A DNA stretch of 64,000 bases from Diphasiastrum complanatum (GCA_029204225.1 CM055096.1:38073003-38137002); one strand, 5' to 3'; shown: positions 1-11,433, counted from the first letter of the stretch. Notes: a model not told the origin generated them from the sequence alone. Made by a program: numbers and translations.

Positions 1-909
1 TTGGCTTTTCCCTTTCCAATATTACAAAAGGCTTGGACACCATAGCTTGAGCCATTGTATCATGTGAATCGGCAGAATCAGATAGCACACCGGCATGCTA
101 TAGGATCTCACTGCAAAAAAAAATAAAAAATTGGCGGAATCCCTTGGCATGACGACGTGCTATCTTTGGATGCTAAAACATAATTTTAATTCTAAAATGT
201 GGTATTCCATTGTTAGATTGTTAGTTATATACCAAACCACAACTCTAAATGATAAACATTCAACTAATGGCATAAAAAAAGCAGCACACCATGTGCTATC
301 TTTTGTTGAATCACTAGTCATGTTGACCATGTTGGGATTTGATGTCCTTGAGGATTCACTCTATTGATGCCCAATACCAACCTCTTCATGAAATATTAGC
401 CACCTTTCCTTAATGTGCATGTTGTTGCACTATCACATGTAATTCTTGAGATACCATCATTTAAGTCCTAATCCAATAATTTGCAATGAAACATATGATG
501 AATTTGAAATATCATGTGCATGTGGCACCAATTTTTTATTGAAATTTGCTCTCTTTGCATATGATTCATGTAGTGAGGTTTTTAACACGCTGGCCAAGTT
601 ATCTGAGATTCATGCTCACCTCTTTACAATATGCAAAGATCATGTGTGATAAGAGTAGTCCATGAAAATTAGTTGCATAATAATTTTCAACGTCCTTACG
701 TGATTTGGGGATGTTTCTTTGTCTAAAACAAGGGCCATATGTACAAATATATACATGGTGGTTGTTGCATCATCGATAACAATAAAATCGCATCACAACA
801 TTCAAGTTTTGTGCATAACATCCAAAGTGACTATCCAATCTATTCCATGATTGCAATCCTCCATTGTTTTCCAATTCACTCCTTGAATGCCTGCTTTTTG
901 GGCTCTATA

Positions 910-911
<2 letters not shown>
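1..911. other. Degenerate intergenic DNA, no gene recognised
   Basis: AT-rich sequence with only short open stretches on both strands and no recognisable domain. It may be decayed mobile-element DNA, but I could not tie it to any family in the window. Confidence 0.4.

Positions 912-980
<69 letters not shown>
912..980. repeat. (CT)n microsatellite
   Basis: An uninterrupted CT dinucleotide tract of about 34 units, followed by a short C-rich stretch. The Ser-Leu repeat protein it would encode is an artefact of the repeat. Confidence 0.97.
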
Positions 981-982
<2 letters not shown>

Positions 983-1299
983 CCCCCGGCTCTGTAGGAC
1001 CTTCTAAATGTTCTCTTTTCCAAAATGTCTCTCTTTCTCATGCTCTCTGAAAGAAAATGTCTTATATTTGTGCAAAGTATTGTATATGTTCTTCTTCCTC
1101 TACTTATCTCATCAGGCTCTATCAAAAGTAAAACATACTTCTTGAATGTCTATATTTTCCTTTTAAATTGTTAAGGAACTTAGAACTCTAGGGTGCAACA
1201 CTTTGGCCAGAGGCCTCTAACATCTAGACTAATAGAATATTATTGACCCTTGAATTGTTTTTCTCTTTTTGTTTTAAATATTGTAGGAGAACTCCTATA

Positions 1300-1736
1300 T
1301 TAACATCCTCTTGGGCTCCTCTCATAACTTTCAATGGAGCCTTAACACCTCTTGGGGTTCTTCTTTGTATTTTGTACTTCAATACAAGAGACTCAATTAT
1401 CTAGTGCCAATGAAATTCCAAAATCCACATGTATGTCTATACTCTTAGAGCATTCCATGGGTGCCTTCCTTAAGCACTTCAAGACAAGAATTCATAGGAT
1501 AGATCTCACACAAAAAATTGTATATCCACACTTTGTTAAATCAAATTCAAAAACAAAGGAGAATCCCTATTTTTGGGTCCTTTGCCCGTTTTGACCCAAA
1601 CGAAAGGCTATAACCTCCAAACGAAGGGCACCTGGACTGTACCTACAAGTACGGTACAGAAAAACAGAGTGATTGCAGCGGAGAAAGTGTTCGGAGTGCG
1701 CCAAAAGTGATTTCACCATTCCACTGGGCACATAGT
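1300..1736 (-). mobile_element. LTR-like retroelement fragment
   Basis: Positions about 1540-1736 match 36165-36345 in inverted orientation. Positions about 1468-1500 share roughly 30 bases (inverted) with the 5' LTR of copia E near 45950-45985. The block ends exactly where the WRKY-derived inverted repeat begins, so it marks a breakpoint. I read it as a truncated LTR or leader piece; it has no coding content. Confidence 0.5.
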
Positions 1737-2389
1737 TATATATGTCTTTCCTGAGCAAAAGCTACAAATTTGGGATTGTTGAGCAGAATACCCTTTTGAT
1801 TTGATGAATAGAAAGCTATTCTGCATCCTGGCTATGGATATATGAGAAGCGCATATTAGACTCACAAGTACCTAGCGAAAGTAGCAGCTTTGACTTAATA
1901 TAGCTGATCTATGTGGAACATGCTGAATTTCCATCTCAAAGATGCATAATATCGCTATTATTTACGATCCAATGTTTTCCACTTTTGTTACCTGTTAAAG
2001 AGTGGTATGGGTTTCCTAGAAAGATAATCGTCAGTTTCTCCCTTTCTTACTGCAATCTTGTTATTACCCGGTAAAAGTGCAGGCTCAGCTGTCATAAAGG
2101 CCTTAGAGAGTGTGGAAAAAGAGTAGATATCAATTTTTTTTGCCAAAAGTAGATCTCAAAATGATTTGCACGTGTTGTACTTCAGATGAAATTCAGACTT
2201 GAGAGGATGATTGTAAACTTGTATAGCGTCTTCAAGGTGGGGAGTTTGTTGTGTAAAAGCAAAGGACTTGGATGGATATCACATTTCTTCTGAGATTGCT
2301 GTGAAGCAAATTTCTGTCTGCACTTGTGGCTACACAATTACTGTTTATCTTACTTGTTAGAAAGACTGAGAGTTTCTAGCTGTTTGCAG

Positions 2390-2984
2390 GAGCTATTATA
2401 AGTGCACAAATGTTGGATGCCCAGTTCGGAAGCATGTTGAGAGGGCTTCCAACGATCCTAAATCCGTAATAACTACCTACGAGGGGAAGCATAAACACGA
2501 CGTCCCTGTGGCAAAAGCTAGTGTCCATGACAATTGTGCTGGTGAGGCCTCATCCCTTTTAGCTCAGACTGCAGCTTGCATTGACAATCTGGCCTCAGCT
2601 ACCTCTAGCCAGGATCAACCATCTTCATTTCCAAGAAAAACGGCAGGGTTCGGGAAATTTTTGGAGGATGATCTTAAAGATACAGACATGAGTATGTCAG
2701 CCACTGACCTTGGAATGCAACTAGGAATCAATCGAGCTACGATGTATACGGATATGGCTATCAAAGCCGAAAAGAAGGCACTTTCCTTTTCGAACTCGAC
2801 CTCTATGAACTTCGCGGATACCTTTCCATCGTCCACTGAAGATTGGAGAGTGGGCTCCTTCAATACACAAGATCAGCTTCGACGGCCCAAGCAAGAAGAT
2901 GAAAATTATCTGCAGCCCTTCAATGATTCATCGAGTTCTGCATTGGAGCACACCATACCTCCGAGGCTGGTACTGACTCCGTAA
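2390..2984 (+). pseudogene. Truncated copy of group I WRKY gene (last exon only)
   Basis: This is a second copy of the final exon of the WRKY gene at 53538-57989. It keeps the splice acceptor (TTTGCAG before 2390), the SYYKC start of the zinc-finger half of the C-terminal WRKY domain, [10 protein letters not shown], and an open frame to the same stop. The upstream exons, including the WRKYGQK heptapeptide, are missing because the duplicated segment starts inside intron 4. Compared with the intact gene there is an in-frame 9-base difference (residues FAP absent here), one Leu/Phe difference, and an Asn-to-Lys change between the two zinc-liganding histidines (HKH instead of HNH). No start codon or promoter is visible, so it is probably a non-functional fragment. 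The intact frame suggests it is young, not that it is selected. Confidence 0.9.
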
Positions 2985-4227
2985 CTGTATGCCTGAATCC
3001 TTTTGGTGAATTTGTAGGCAGTTTGTGCTCAATATTCTCTTGAAGGATCCAGAAATGAGCAGCTTCGCGTGACGGAAGCTGCTTGAATACATGGGGGGAG
3101 TCTTCACGTCTTCATCTGAAAGGATTATCTACATTTGGTTGACTTGTGCATAGTCTCTCAATTAATAGATGGTACAACATGCAGATTTTTTCAGTCAGAA
3201 CTCTGGCGAAACTCTATGCCTGTTTAAGAAACATAGAAAGCTTCTTGTTGTTTGGAATGAGAGCAATGTTCGGCGAGATGGATGATTATGTGCAAGGATC
3301 CCTTTGAGGAATGGCAAAAGAAATTTCGATTTCCAGGTGATTGTGGCAGGCTTCCTTTCCCTCTTTCGGATCTGGCTCCTTCCACTTGGATATAGAAACA
3401 AATAAAAGGTAAGAAAGCTTGAATGGTGCACCATGAAATGTTGATCAGAAATACCTCCAATATTAATCCTTATAAACGTAAAATTAAATAGTTCACCTGT
3501 AGGATCTATTGTGTTTTTACAGACTAGATGGTTAGTTGGTCACAACAGAAAATCCATGAAAAATCTGTGAATCTCTGACCGACTTTGATTGCAAATTCAA
3601 AGTGAAAATGTACGATAATGCACTCGAATCTTCACTGATCTATTCCGTTCCCGCAGCCTATAGATCTGCGATATCACCCATATTCTTATTGCTCCAATTC
3701 TCATCAAGCGTGTACATCTTGAAATATTCATGTTCATAACAGTGTATGCTTGCTTTGCTGTAGTGTACTGTAGAATTTTTTATGGCTAGTTACTGAATTC
3801 TAAGTCGTTCAAGTAAGCTCGCTTGATCAAATTCTCGTAATCATCTGCCATGGATCTGAAGGGAAATTTCACTATATCGGTACTCAATTCAACAAACTGT
3901 ATATGTTGCTGTTCACTATGATGAAAAGTATCAGTCTTCACCCATATCATTCAAAAAATATGACATATAAACTCCACAAAGCTTAGTTTAGCTTGCAAGG
4001 ACAAGCTTTCAACCCTTATACACTTGTTATCCACAAGCTAATGCCTTTAAAAACAACCATAATGTTTATAGAGCAAGAGAACTAAAGCTCAATCCTATTA
4101 TTCACACATTATGCATCGCTTAACAAACATGGATTGAAATAAATTTACAAGAAAAAAGCTCAATGAAGACAATTAGCAGATCTCACTCTTGAAGATTAAA
4201 ATTTGCAAAATGAGGAAAGTTTTTACA

Positions 4228-4229
<2 letters not shown>

Positions 4230-4258
<29 letters not shown>
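4230..4258. repeat. (GT)n microsatellite
   Basis: About 14 GT units. The matching tract in the right arm (50886-50924 as CA) is longer, about 19 units, a length change since the arms were duplicated. Confidence 0.95.
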
Positions 4259-4261
<3 letters not shown>

Positions 4262-4539
4262 ATGTGTGAGATATTTCTACTCTGATATAAAAAATATCGT
4301 GTTCCTTTCCATGTGCCATCACTGCTACCAAGCAAGAAACTTGCTATAGTAGAATTTAAATAAGAGAAGTAAGTCTATGAATCTGCTATCTATTAGCATA
4401 ATTATAGATGTAGGACATAAAGTAGAATTCGAATCTAATCAGTGCAAAGTTATCATCTGAAGAAGACATTGCTACTTAGGAGCAACAAAATCAAGTACAT
4501 GATCATCAGCCTCCCCCCCCTCCAAGAAGATCAATCAGA

Positions 4540-4960
4540 GTGATATATCGATGAGTATGCTTGTTATCTAATTCAAGAACCGACTACAGCCGATGAAGCA
4601 TTCAGTCAAACAGACTCTGATATCTGGAGAAAAGCGATGGACAAAGAGTACACCTCTCTAATCATGAACATGACATGGTCAATTGTCGAATTGCCTACTA
4701 ACAACAATCTAATTGATTGCAAAACAATCAAATATAAAGCTCATGGGAGTATCGATCCCATGAAATCTCAACTAGTAGCGTGAGGATATTTTCAAATCTC
4801 GAACATCCACCATAATGAGACTTTCAGTCCTATAGTCAAGCACTCCTCGATCAGAATACTCTTATCTTATGTTGTTTCAGCCAACCTTGAGGTACATCAA
4901 CTCTATGTACAAATAGCTTATCTAAATGGAGTGATCAAAGAAGACGTCTACATGATGTGC
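4540..4960 (+). mobile_element. Ty1/copia reverse-transcriptase fragment (A-type)
   Basis: Decayed fragment of the N-terminal part of a copia reverse transcriptase. It is collinear with 13862-14250 of element A and with 16380-16750: the region of LWREAMDREY, then the CKWIFKIKY-like block, then the leucine/alanine-rich stretch before DVQTAY. It has many breaks and no flanking LTRs. It is also present in the right arm (about 50205-50625), so it was there before the inverted duplication. Confidence 0.8.
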
Positions 4961-5450
4961 AACTTGAGGGTTAGGTAACACTGCCAAGATCTTGTCGATG
5001 CAATCCTCTAACATATCCATCTCCAACTTTGTGGGCAGATCCTCTGGAAAAAGAACATCAAACAACAAGGACATGATTGTCTCGTCTTGTCTATTATATA
5101 TGTAACAGTCCATCTTTTCAGAAGAAATAGTTTGTTCAATCTTCAACATTTAATATATAACTCAGCCAAAAATTAACGTTATGAAGTAGTCATTTACTTT
5201 TGTAACAAAAACATAAAAAACCTAACAATTCAGTGTTGAATATTCAACAATTTGACTGGGTTTCCTGATGGATATCCAATAAAAATGTACCTAAATTCTT
5301 TGCAAATAAGCTCGCAAAACCAAACTGAATAATGGTTCTTCCACTTTCTCAGCTTGTGCAAAGCACATGAACCAAAAGAACATTCATTGCAAAAGTAAAT
5401 ATAGAATTTGTGGCATGAGATGTAATAACTTCTCTTTATGCTCATTCCCA
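4961..5450 (-). other. Unrecognised sequence, possibly copia-derived
   Basis: Two short minus-strand open stretches. One ends in a segment (YIFIGYPSGNPVKLLNIQ) that resembles the FLGYP-type tail of copia integrases. The other is not recognised. The right-arm copy is at 49734-50205. A decayed mobile-element origin is likely but weakly supported. Confidence 0.3.
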
Positions 5451-5651
5451 AATTTGGGACTAGAGCTTTAAGACTGAATATCTTGGTGTGCTCAATGCAA
5501 AAACTGAAGCAGGAGAGGCAAAACTTTTGAAATCACTGTATGCTTATAGTAAAATATGAGGCGGGACGATTTTTCAATGCGACATAAACATTACAAAAGT
5601 AAGGAATGCTAGATCTATTCATATTGATTTACTGTAGGTAGATTCATTTAC

Positions 5652-6834
5652 ATGATTGTAGCTTTAACAATGGCAATGTTCCATTTGCATGTTGCTCTTC
5701 AGATGGAATGCACTCCAATTATTAAGAAAAATGCGAAAGTTGTAGAGAATGTTGCACCAATAGTTAGAGAATTGAGAATGAATAATCATATGAGTATAGA
5801 TTTGTGGGTGGATGGATCAATTTATCCTAATGATCCAGCTACCAATTTGTGTCCAGATTTTAAGTCTGTAACTCATCTTCTCAGATATGTATGTGAAGGA
5901 AATAGCGGATTACTTGGATATTGTCAAAGGTTGCGAGATATTCGAATGCATAGCATATCTTCTCTGAATCAACAATTACAGTTTGCTAATCAACAATTGC
6001 AACGTGCAAATCAACAATTGCTTTATTATGTGCAACACACTAGTGCTGAAAACAATGCACTCAAGAATGCTATGTCAGAGTTGAATGCTACTGTCACTAC
6101 TCTTCGAGGATCAAACCAAGAAATGTTAGAATCCATGGAAAAGTTGCGATCCGAGAGTTTAAAATCTGTTGTTGATCTAAAAGTTATCAATAAGACAATG
6201 ATGAAGAGGAAAAGAAAGAGAGTACCAATGAAGAATATTGATGACCTATCTACACATAGCGGCAGTCAGAAAAAAAAAAATCCGAGCATTCAAGTATGTT
6301 GTCATCTAAAGTGTTTATTTGATTTGTATATGTCATTCAAGTTTGATTTGCACTTGATAACATGGATTATTTATTTATTAAACATAATTTGTGTTTCATA
6401 TGTTTGTTGCAGAACATGTTTGGTGGAAAAGAACTATTTAACAGACCATTCATGCATTGGATCATCTTTAAGTCATGTTTTACTAAGAAAGTCAGCAAAG
6501 GAAATGATAAAAAATGTTCGGTTTGAAAAAAATGAAAAATGAAATTGTAGAGACTGTTTTGATTAAGGTTCAATCATACTTGGATGCGAATGTGATACAA
6601 GGTGCATGTGATGTATCTGGAATTAGCAGAAATGCTTATTCTACTTTTTTTTAGAAGAGTTAAAGAAGCTTTTTCCCAAGTGATGGTGAAGAAAATTCAT
6701 CTTCCGCGTCCATATTGGGTAAGATTAGCTAGAAATTTTTATAATGACGGAATGTTCAAAGTAGTTGGCCAACCACTTCATATAACTAAATTATACAAAT
6801 CGGAATATGGTGAGCTCAATTACAACGATTGATT
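5652..6834 (+). pseudogene. Coiled-coil, NLS-bearing protein gene of unknown family, two exons
   Basis: I do not recognise this family. The longest frame starts at 5652, but a good splice acceptor (GCTCTTCAG before 5703) suggests coding begins at or is spliced to the ATG at 5703. The first exon encodes a globular part (with the segment LWVDGSIYPND), then a coiled coil of NQQLQ-type repeats (roughly residues 100-180) and a basic stretch KRKRKRV typical of a nuclear localisation signal. A plausible intron runs from 6294 (GTATGT) to 6412 (TTGCAG). The second exon encodes MFGGKELFNR, then, in shifted frames, a helical segment (GACDVSGISRNAY, then PRPYWVRLARNFYNDG) ending at 6832. The frame changes near 6535 and again near 6650 beside a run of T. 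It may be a decayed gene, or there may be more introns than I can see. It could be a host gene or DNA-transposon cargo. Confidence 0.45.
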
Positions 6835-7911
6835 TTTGTGCTCAAACTCATGCAAGAGACACATCAACTACATAGCTTATTCTATAGTCAATGGAAGGCA
6901 TAGCCAATAAAAAGGCCTTGAAGCTCAGGGAACAATGCTCGTTTGATAAAATCGACAAAGGCATTGATTCATACAGAATGATATTATACATTTTCTTTCA
7001 ATTGTTTTTTATAGGCATATGTAACCTTTTATGAGTAATACTTCTTTTATAAGTAATTGTTCTCAAAGAAGCTTAAAAAATGAAAATATTTTAAGGTCGT
7101 AAAATTAGTTTTTAAATTTTTACAAAGGAAATGGTGGTGGTGCCTTAATCTATGGTGCCTTAGACAAGCTAATCTATGGTGCCTCAAGAGAACTCAAGAG
7201 AAGGTAATCTGTGGGGGCAGATCTGTGTGGGGAAAGGGTTTAATCACCCTTCCCAGGGGAGGCTTAGAATTCACTATTCAATGGATAAGATATCGAACGA
7301 GCAGATCTCTGCCACCTTGCAGTACATCATCCAATCTGGACTGGCTATGGCTGCAATATGCATTTGCAGCTGATGAGAATAAAAATCTGAACAGAATTGC
7401 GATCCAAATGTATAGTTCATTCCTCCAATTCGAGTAATTGGTGCTGCTGCTATCGCTAATTGTTTGGACAACTGCTCAGGGAACTTGCTTTCTTGATGGG
7501 TTTCATCCTACTGCTAAACCCATCTGCTGTTGTATGTCTGGTGCAACACCTGAGTGTGAATAATGCAGGGCTCAAACCCGCATCTGATTTGTTTTCATAG
7601 CTTGGTTTAGCTCTGTGGCGCTTGGTGCAGCAGCGTGATTGCGTACAGAGTTGATCTGATTCTTGTGCTTTTGGACATTCTGTTGACGGATCGCTGGATC
7701 ATAGCAAAATCTGGGCATAAGGTGGTCATTCTTAGCCAACAATCCTTGTTGTTATGCATTCTGTGGGTATGAGGTTGATCGATCAAACCACGCTGCTATA
7801 GTGATTCTATCGTGTGATATTTATTGCGTCTAAGGTTTTCACAGGCTCTTCTTCGCCTGTTTGCACGTTTTTGTTCGCATTTTGATATTTAATCTGCGAT
7901 AGTGCTTTGCT
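6835..7911. other. Intergenic region and probable 5' leader of the YlmG-like gene
   Basis: No recognisable coding sequence. The part nearest 7912 is less AT-rich and presumably holds the promoter and 5' UTR of the YlmG-like gene. I see no convincing TATA box placed to fix the transcription start. Confidence 0.4.
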
Positions 7912-8670
7912 ATGGCTCCGTGTTATCCGAATCTTTATCCTTGGGGTTGCTCAATGGCCTCATGGGCAGCTTTATCACCGGCTGTTGCATCCCCGTCACA
8001 CACACTGTGTGTGTTTACATCTAGCAGTCTTTGGGATGTGCACAAACTCTGCCTCCTTGGTCGTTCTAAATCATCCACGAACTTATGCCAGCAGAGGTCT
8101 GATCAAAGAAGGCCATGTAAGATGTTCAAAACGATGACTAGGGTTTTTGTAAGACCATTTGCAGCAAGAGAACCTAGTGCGGATCGTAGGGTTTGCTCTA
8201 TAAAGATTAGGGATGAAGCAGGTAACTTGACTGTCAATTTGGCTGTTTCCTGGTCGCTGCTTGGCTCCTTGAGCCTTTCTGTGCCCATTGGGGTTGCTGC
8301 AGATATGGATAGCTTCTCAAATCTACTCCCAATGAGTTCTTCACAGGGCATGACAATTCTCACATTTCTAGACCCTGGCAACGCAGCACTTGCCAGCAAT
8401 ATTCTGGGACCTTTGCTTGCAGCTTTCAATCTGCTTTTTATTATAAGAATTGTAATGTCCTGGTACCCTCAACTGCCTGTTAACAAGCTGCCTTACGTGA
8501 TCGCTTATGCTCCCACAGAGCCTGTGCTGGCTCCCACAAGAAAATTGATTCCTCCTGTTGGGGGAGTTGATATATCCCCCGTCATTTGGGTCGCACTGGT
8601 GAGCTTTTCAAATGAGATATTGCTGGGTCAACAAGGACTTCTTGTACTCCTTTCTCAGCAGCAACCCTGA
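7912..8670 (+). CDS. YlmG/YGGT-family membrane protein, probably plastid-targeted
   Basis: An intronless 252-codon frame starting at ATG 7912. The C-terminal part (about residues 165-245) matches the YGGT/YlmG family: a first hydrophobic helix around GPLLAAFNLLFIIRIVMSWY, the loop LPYVIAYAPTEPVLAPTR followed by IPPVGGVDISPV, and a second hydrophobic helix ending near the C-terminus. In plants such proteins (YLMG1 type) are integral membrane proteins of plastids, linked to nucleoid distribution and thylakoid function; bacterial relatives act in division and membrane organisation. The first ~120 residues are rich in Ser, Ala and Arg and poor in acidic residues, as expected for a plastid transit peptide. 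That targeting is inference. The length is close to that of known plant YLMG1 proteins. The frame looks intact, so this is probably a working host gene. The exact start is uncertain because several ATGs lie further in. Confidence 0.88.
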   Translation: MAPCYPNLYPWGCSMASWAALSPAVASPSHTLCVFTSSSLWDVHKLCLLGRSKSSTNLCQQRSDQRRPCKMFKTMTRVFVRPFAAREPSADRRVCSIKIRDEAGNLTVNLAVSWSLLGSLSLSVPIGVAADMDSFSNLLPMSSSQGMTILTFLDPGNAALASNILGPLLAAFNLLFIIRIVMSWYPQLPVNKLPYVIAYAPTEPVLAPTRKLIPPVGGVDISPVIWVALVSFSNEILLGQQGLLVLLSQQQP

Positions 8671-9298
8671 CTGGCTGTCCTAGCTGCATAAGCTTCAGTT
8701 TATGCCAGCAAAATCATTTTGCAAAAACCGTGGAATGATTACTAAACAAAAACAGCCATTCTGTAAAAGCTTTCTGCAAGTGAGACACGAACGAAATGAT
8801 GCCGAGTCTTCAAGCACTTACAATACAAATTTCTGATAGCGTTTTGGATTCAAAGGCTTGACGAGAGGTTGCGGCCAATGAGCAGTTCGTTTGGTTAGGG
8901 TTAAGACACTCTTGATGTGGCCTTGAAGTTCTTGGGTATGTTCCAAGAGAAATCTGAAACATTGCTTCTAAGTCCTTTTGCATCTTTACCATTGAATTCT
9001 TTCTTCACTCATCGATAGCTGGAGTGAGTTGGTGTTTCCGTCTGGCATCCATTGTGGTGCTTTGTTCATTTCAGACAATTAATTAAGCCTGTTGCCTGTT
9101 ATTTAGCTGTTGCCAAAAGTATAGCTAAATTGGTTGGATGTTTTCTGTTATGGCTGGGTGGCAGATTTGTGTTTCATTTTCGAAAGTTAAGGTTTGAATT
9201 CTGAATGCTGCCTTGTTTCTCATTTTCATATGTTTATAAGCTGATGGAAATGGTCAACAAGAAGCCATATATTTTTCTCCTAGTTGCAGAATAATGTA
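8671..9298. other. 3' flank of the YlmG-like gene
   Basis: Probably holds the 3' UTR. I found no canonical AATAAA soon after the stop, and nothing else is recognisable. Confidence 0.4.
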
Positions 9299-9339
9299 TT
9301 CTTTTCTTGAACTGAAGTGTTCACAGTTCAAGAAAAGAA
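9299..9339. repeat. Perfect 16-bp inverted repeat (hairpin)
   Basis: TTCTTTTCTTGAACTG at 9299-9314, a 9-base loop, then its exact reverse complement at 9324-9339. It lies 630 bp downstream of the YlmG-like stop codon and upstream of the copia B relic. Function unknown: it could be the end of a small fold-back element or an RNA hairpin. Confidence 0.85.
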
Positions 9340-9989
9340 AGTTTCCAAGAACCTCAATTCAATTGATGAGGAGAAAGGAGATGTTCAATTTTGACCAAAA
9401 CATATACACAGAACACACATAGGAAGTAAGAGGATGTATCTATATCCTATATACATCAGCCAATGTAGAAGAACAATGTAAACCAGAAATGGGTTGATAA
9501 CTTCAACTGATGACCTCAGCAAGTTATGCTACTAAATCTAATCTAGATCTAAGTCTAGGCTAAGCTAAACTGATCTAAGTTTCTTCGAGAATCAATTTAT
9601 CAACAATCAACCATTGATAGTGAAGCCCACAAGCGTATTTAAATATATCTTGATGTATTGAAAATGGTAAGGAAAATGCTGGGCTATTGTTGGAGTCGCA
9701 AAATGAATATGATAAATGCCGAAGCCTTAAATTTTAAAGATGCTGACATCCCAAAAGGAAAGTCGTGATGCAACAAGGAAGATGTTGTGCAAATGAAGGT
9801 CTTGATGCTGAACATTTCTAGGGCCTTCCAATAAATGGTGAAGGCCTCCTTCCTTCTCATTGGAGTTCTACTTCACTTGGTTGTATGGATGATGACATAC
9901 AAATGAATCAAAAAATGAAAGTATTGTTGGTTGTCCTTTAATGATTACTGTTGGTTGAGAGCTCCCTTAGTCATCTTGAAGTCTGACAT
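9340..9989. other. Unassigned DNA beside copia relic
   Basis: No gene recognised. It may include mobile-element sequence that extends the minus-strand family B fragment. Confidence 0.3.
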
Positions 9990-10515
9990 TCACTTCCACT
10001 TAGTTGCAAATGGACATACAAGATAAAAAATGAAGGGATTGATGCCACAGATTGAAGATAGGATGGCAAAGCTTTGAACCAAATTGGAGAACTCATCTCC
10101 TAAGCCATTGAGGATCACTTGTACTAGCTCATTATCAAGTATCTTGTCTCCAATAAAAGCTAGTTCTTTGTTGGGAGACTTGATCCTTAGCACATATTCT
10201 TGTGCACTTTCATCACTTCTCCTCATGCTTTGAAAGACTGGTTTCTTGAAGTATTTTTGGATATATATATATAGCTTTTAAAGAATACCAAGCTTCCTTG
10301 GTCAATGTACAAGAGGCTACCTCCTTCAAGAGGTCATTACTAACATTTATTTTGATGCAATGAAGTCCTAGTCTTGCCTTCTTCTTGTATTTCACCAACT
10401 CTTGTCCTCCAAGAGGCTCATCCTCTTCATCTAGGACACTATCAAAGAGGTCTTGGAGCACTAGGAGTGACTCCATCCTCACTTTCCATATTGAGTAGTT
10501 TGTAGAATTTAACAT
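9990..10515 (-). mobile_element. Ty1/copia gag fragment, family B
   Basis: Minus-strand gag of the same family as the 25.9-30.2 kb element. Shared blocks include LNSTNY.IWKVRMESLLVLQ, EDEPLG.QEL, NVSNDLL and ELVQ..LNGLGD. It has several breaks and lacks the rest of the element. Its 5' gag end stops at the start of the LTR of element A (10524), so A appears to have inserted into it. Confidence 0.85.
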
Positions 10516-10523
10516 GTCACTAG

Positions 10524-11433
10524 TGTTGGATTTACTCCTCCTACTCTCCTAAATCCCAATTTTAATCTGCCTCCATTCATGCTGCATATTTTTCTAACGT
10601 TGTCACGCAGTTTATATTTTTACTCGCAAATTTGCACAGACGAAGAAAAGGCGAATGAATCACGACACTATGTTCTTACACAGGTCATGGTGACAGGCGA
10701 AAAGGGGACACTACCTTACTGAATGCCAAAGGTGCTCTAACAGATAAGGCACCCTGTAAATCTTATCCTAAGGCCATTCGTAAGAGTGACGCTTTTTTGA
10801 GTCATCACCAACGTTCACTTCAGTATTGGCTGATGTCGCACCCTTTTCACCTTCACCCCATGCAGTTGCGCTAACAAATTGGACAACGATTGCAGCCACC
10901 CACGATCTCCTACAGACAGCACATCCACTCTGTACTTTCACATCTGCACACATGGTCCGCTATTGTATTGTGCTCTGCCGCATTATTAACTTGTATACAT
11001 GATATACTTAATCTAATACAACTCTTTGTTCTGCATTCAGATATGTGTTAATATTGTTATGCTTGTCCTTCATTTTGTTTGATCTTTCTAGTTGCTCTTT
11101 CTGGTAATAGACGATCAACTTTTAGTCTTGTCTTTCGCGAATAATTCGCGACTAATTATCAGTAGAGCACAGTCTAGCTCTTCGCGAATCATTCGTGACA
11201 GATAATTTGTCTTGCAATTCGCGACAAATTATTCATCTAGCGCTTCATCCATTTAAAATTTTGGCTACGTAATCTAGTCATTAAAGTTTTGTTCATTCTG
11301 ATAGGCGTAGTCATGCTTAGGGAGAGAGTCATTTAACTCATGCCATTGCGCACGAACATTTTCTGTTCGAGTTCACTTCTTGTTCGAGTTTGTTTCTCGT
11401 TCGTGTTCTATTCTTCCTCCCTCTCTCCCAACA
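10524..11433 (+). repeat. 5' LTR of copia A
   Basis: Starts TGTTGG and ends ...CAACA just before the primer binding site. Its first ~90 bases recur at about 17850-17940. It contains several short CGCGAA-type motifs (11130-11240), a local enrichment of TTCGCGA-like words. Confidence 0.8.

Larger units (their letters stand above)
1737..5414 (+). repeat. Left arm of a large inverted repeat
   Basis: The reverse complement of 49734-54797, minus a 1.37-kb segment present only in the right arm (about 51198-52567). Collinear blocks include part of WRKY intron 4, the last WRKY exon, downstream DNA, a (GT)n tract and a decayed copia reverse-transcriptase fragment. The outer end lies about 17 bases inside WRKY intron 4. 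The inner end lies at the shared string ATAGAATTTGTGGC. By eye the arms differ at only a few sites per several hundred bases, introns and flanks included, which indicates a recent duplication. Confidence 0.93.

Noticed and set aside
739-1050. Ser-Leu-rich open frame
   Set aside because: Produced entirely by the (CT)n tract. The same holds for frames at 59956-60303 and 62636-62993.
3195-3460. Two overlapping minus-strand frames conserved with 53061-53326
   Set aside because: They match only because they lie in the two recent inverted-repeat arms, in DNA just downstream of the WRKY stop. No domain or codon signal.
8103-8429. 108-codon minus-strand frame inside the YlmG-like gene
   Set aside because: Antisense shadow of a well-supported gene.
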